Below are positions 6,276-7,696 of a DNA stretch of 7,696 nucleotides, piece after piece. Made by a program: the position numbers and the translations under genes. The stretch is from positions 1,447-9,142 of the forward strand of contig DOMY01000214.1 in assembly GCA_003509785.1 (NCBI GenBank). The letters are read 5' to 3'. Each line of letters opens with the position of its first letter. Position 1 is the stretch's first letter. The DNA is from Gemmobacter sp. GTDB lineage: Bacteria; Pseudomonadota; Alphaproteobacteria; Rhodobacterales; Rhodobacteraceae. The notes under the pieces are model-generated. The model saw only the letters and a list, made by a program, of their open reading frames with translations. It did not search any database and was not told where the DNA came from.

Positions 6276-7330
6276 GCCTCCAGCCCCAGCATCCGGCGGT
6301 TGGCGGCACGGTCGGTGCCCGCCCCCGCGAAATCGTCAAACGCCTTTTCGGTGACGCGGATGATATGCGCCTGCACGAATTCCGCCCCTTCTCGCGCCCC
6401 GTCCTCGGGATGTTTCAGGCAGCATTCCCATTCCACCACCGCCCAGCCGTCAAAGCCGTATTGCGTCAGCTTGGAAAACACCGCGCCGAAATCCACCTGC
6501 CCGTCGCCAAGCGACCGGAACCGCCCGGCCCGGTTCACCCAGGACTGGAACCCGCCGTAAACCCCCTGCCGCCCCGTCGGGTTCAGCTCGGCATCCTTGA
6601 CGTGGAACATGCGGATGCGCTCGTGGTAGATGTCGATGTTCTGCAGGTAATCCAGATGCTGCAGAACGTAATGCGACGGGTCGTACAGCATATTGGCCCG
6701 CGCATGGTTGCCGGTGCGCTCCAGAAACATCTCATAGCTGATGCCATCATGCAGATCTTCGCCGGGGTGGATCTCATAGCAGATATCCACGCCCTGATCT
6801 TCGGCATGATCCAGAATCGGGCGCCACCTGCGGGCAAGCTCGTCGAACGCCTCCTCCACCAGCCCGGCCGGGCGCTGCGGCCAGGGATAGATGTAAGGCC
6901 AGGCCAGCGCGCCGGAAAAGGACGCCATGGCCGAAAGCCCCAACCGGCGCGACGCGGTCAGCGCCTTGGTCACCTGATCCACCGCCCATTCCTGCCGCGC
7001 CTTCGGGTTGCCCCGCACGGCGGGGGCCGCAAAGCCATCGAACGCCACATCATAGGCCGGATGCACCGCCACCAGCTGGCCCTGCAGATGGGTGGAAAGC
7101 TCGGTGATCTCCACACCGTTTTCGGCAGCCACACCCCGAATCTCGTCGCAGTAATCCTGCGAGGCGGCGGCCTTCTCCAGATCGAACAGACGCGCATCCC
7201 AGCTGGGCAGCTGCACCCCCCGATAACCGCAACCGGCGGCCCATTTCGTGATGGCGGCAAAGGAATTGAACGGCGCCCCTTCCCCTGCGAATTGCGCAAG
7301 GAAAAGGCCAGGGCCTTTGATCGTTCGCAT
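6272..7330 (-). CDS. Sugar phosphate isomerase/epimerase-like TIM-barrel protein (xylose isomerase-like, IolE/MocC-type fold)
   Basis: This 352-residue cytoplasmic AP-endonuclease-2/xylose-isomerase-like TIM barrel is the first gene of the operon. Probable divalent-metal ligands follow the family pattern: Glu186 in DICYEIHPGED, Asp217 in LYDPSHY, His243 in FHVKDAE and Glu300 in WAVVEWE. His81 in STHLQGQ may also line the active site. In related systems such proteins epimerise ketoses, dehydrate inosose (IolE) or act on 3-keto sugars made by a partner Gfo/Idh/MocA enzyme. Here the dehydrogenase is the next gene, overlapping by 4 nt, so they probably catalyse successive steps. ATG 7330 is chosen because GGAGG (7336-7340) stands 5 nt upstream and the protein then begins MRTIKGPGLFLAQF. 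The frame is open to 7543, but that extension would span the operators and the regulator gene. The exact reaction is unknown. Confidence 0.9.
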   Translation of the reverse strand: MRTIKGPGLFLAQFAGEGAPFNSFAAITKWAAGCGYRGVQLPSWDARLFDLEKAAASQDYCDEIRGVAAENGVEITELSTHLQGQLVAVHPAYDVAFDGFAAPAVRGNPKARQEWAVDQVTKALTASRRLGLSAMASFSGALAWPYIYPWPQRPAGLVEEAFDELARRWRPILDHAEDQGVDICYEIHPGEDLHDGISYEMFLERTGNHARANMLYDPSHYVLQHLDYLQNIDIYHERIRMFHVKDAELNPTGRQGVYGGFQSWVNRAGRFRSLGDGQVDFGAVFSKLTQYGFDGWAVVEWECCLKHPEDGAREGAEFVQAHIIRVTEKAFDDFAGAGTDRAANRRMLGLEA

Positions 7331-7333
7331 CAA

Positions 7334-7341
7334 CTCCTCCC
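7334..7341 (-). promoter_or_regulatory. Shine-Dalgarno that sets the TIM-barrel start
   Basis: GGGAGGAG on the minus strand precedes ATG 7330. Its GGAGG core ends 5 nt before the ATG. It rules in 7330 over the in-frame upstream ATG codons (7543, 7462 and others), which lack such a site and lie in or beyond the promoter region. Confidence 0.85.
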
Positions 7342-7352
7342 AAAGTCTGGCG

Positions 7353-7370
7353 AATGTAATCGGTTGCATT
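7353..7370. promoter_or_regulatory. LacI-family operator 1
   Basis: AATGTAATC-GGTTGCATT is an imperfect palindrome with 7 of 9 base pairs symmetric and a central CpG, the usual form of a LacI-family operator. It fits the general pattern TGNAANCGNTTNCA. It overlaps the predicted transcription start of the catabolic operon (about 7365) and the -35 element of the regulator promoter. A repressor here could block both directions. Confidence 0.75.
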
Positions 7371-7392
7371 GAAGATAGAACTGCAATGTAAT
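7364..7392 (+). promoter_or_regulatory. Candidate promoter of the lacI-family gene
   Basis: TTGCAT (7364-7369), a 17-bp spacer and TGTAAT (7387-7392; five of six matches to TATAAT) form a good sigma-70-like promoter reading right, with a start near 7399. Its -35 lies in operator 1 and its -10 in operator 2, which predicts autorepression. Confidence 0.5.
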
Positions 7393-7401
7393 CGGTTGCA
7401 A
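7372..7401 (-). promoter_or_regulatory. Candidate promoter of the five-gene catabolic operon
   Basis: On the minus strand TTGCAA (7401-7396), an 18-bp spacer and TATCTT (7377-7372) form a modest sigma-70-like promoter, with a start near 7365 and a leader of about 35 nt. The -35 lies in operator 2, and the start region lies in operator 1. The -10 match is only four of six, so the position is tentative. Confidence 0.4.
7385..7400. promoter_or_regulatory. LacI-family operator 2
   Basis: AATGTAATCGGTTGCA repeats the first 16 bases of operator 1 exactly. The two sites are 32 bp apart, about three helical turns, so bound repressors would sit on the same face of the DNA. It overlaps the -35 of the operon promoter and the -10 of the regulator promoter. 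Confidence 0.75.
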
Positions 7402-7433
7402 GACAAATCTGCGACCCTGTAGCGGATTGAGCG

Positions 7434-7450
7434 ACGCTGCCCCGCAGCGT
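7434..7450 (+). other. Hairpin in the 5' leader of the lacI-family gene
   Basis: ACGCTGC (7434-7440) pairs perfectly with GCAGCGT (7444-7450) around a CCC loop. It ends directly before the AAGAGGGGGC ribosome-binding stretch at 7451-7460. It may limit or stabilise translation of the regulator. No U-tract follows, so it is not a terminator. Confidence 0.45.
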
Positions 7451-7460
7451 AAGAGGGGGC

Positions 7461-7696
7461 ATGAAACACGACAGGCCGAAAATCAGCGATGTTGCCCGGA
7501 TGGCGGGGGTCTCCACCGCCACAGTCAGCCGAACCCTGTCCAATCCCGGGCTGGTCAGCGAAGAACCCCGCGCCGCCGTTCAGGCCGCGGTCGAGGCCAC
7601 GGGGTATCGCCCCAATCTGGCGGCCCGCAATCTGCGCCACCGCCGGACGGGGGGGATTGTGGCTTTGGTGCCAAACCTCGCCAACCCGTTCTTTTC
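7461..7696 (+). CDS. LacI-family transcriptional regulator, partial (3' end beyond the right edge)
   Basis: This is the N-terminal 78 residues of a LacI/GalR-family repressor, diverging from the catabolic operon. The helix-turn-helix spans about residues 8-27 (ISDVARMAGVSTATVSRTL), with recognition-helix residues S18-T-A-T-V-S-R24. TGYRPNLAARNLR (47-59) is the linker and hinge helix that contacts the operator minor groove. The effector domain begins with GIVALVPNLANPFF and is then cut by the window. The start at ATG 7461 is preceded by AAGAGGGGGC, an acceptable ribosome-binding site. The two operator copies in the intergenic region are its likely targets, so it probably represses the operon and itself until the imported sugar or a catabolite binds. 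The effector domain that would hint at the ligand is mostly missing here. Confidence 0.92.
   Translation, partial: MKHDRPKISDVARMAGVSTATVSRTLSNPGLVSEEPRAAVQAAVEATGYRPNLAARNLRHRRTGGIVALVPNLANPFF

Noticed and set aside
1675..7330. Assigning a named substrate (ribose, xylitol, erythritol, inositol, levoglucosan)
   Set aside because: No ligand-specific residues or pathway-specific enzymes can be read with confidence, and the families are broad. Any name would be a guess.
5184..7372. Long plus-strand open frames (5184-6560 and 6365-7372) opposite the dehydrogenase and TIM-barrel genes
   Set aside because: They are antisense shadows without family motifs. The second runs into the divergent promoter region.
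7353..7400. Short direct repeats as a possible CRISPR or att site
   Set aside because: There are only two 16-bp units with a central CpG palindrome, placed within a divergent promoter beside a LacI gene. Operator function explains them.
7331..7543. A 71-residue N-terminal extension of the TIM-barrel protein
   Set aside because: It would cover both operators and the start of the regulator gene. A strong Shine-Dalgarno supports the start at 7330.

Overview
The window is GC-rich DNA with strong G/C preference at third codon positions. The gene content (a CydD-type exporter next to a ribose-type sugar ABC operon under a LacI regulator) and the protein style suggest an alphaproteobacterium, most likely of the Rhodobacterales (Paracoccus/Rhodobacter-like). 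This placement is inferred from sequence character and was not tested by a search. Almost everything is coded on the minus strand; only the regulator at the right edge is on the plus strand.

Layout, left to right. Positions 1-1430 (minus) hold the first 476 codons of cydD, one half of the CydDC thiol exporter needed for cytochrome bd assembly. The gene runs off the left edge inside the ABC signature motif. Upstream of it lie a -10 element and a CTGAT-N4-ATCAG palindrome, spaced as in an FNR/CRP-family class II promoter. Positions 1610-1639 form a convincing intrinsic terminator that closes the neighbouring operon. Positions 1675-7330 (minus) form one five-gene catabolic operon, transcribed right to left: a xylose-isomerase-like TIM-barrel protein, a Gfo/Idh/MocA dehydrogenase, a double-NBD sugar ATPase, a sugar permease and a periplasmic sugar-binding protein. 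The first four genes overlap by 4, 4 and 8 nt. The binding-protein gene comes last, after a 41-nt gap with a GC hairpin and its own strong Shine-Dalgarno. Positions 7331-7460 form a divergent control region, and 7461-7696 (plus) hold the DNA-binding end of a LacI-family repressor.

How it fits together: the binding protein, permease and ATPase import a sugar, polyol or cyclitol. The dehydrogenase and TIM-barrel enzyme then probably oxidise it and isomerise, epimerise or dehydrate it. The LacI protein probably represses both divergent promoters through two copies of AATGTAATCGGTTGCA placed 32 bp apart. No kinase, aldolase or hydrolase is present in the window, so the route to central metabolism and the substrate are unknown. 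The set resembles rhizopine/inositol (MocA/MocB/MocC) and 3-keto-sugar type loci in logic, but no substrate can be assigned from sequence alone. I see no mobile elements, tRNA/rRNA genes, CRISPR arrays or phage genes. The long plus-strand ORFs opposite the operon are read as shadows.
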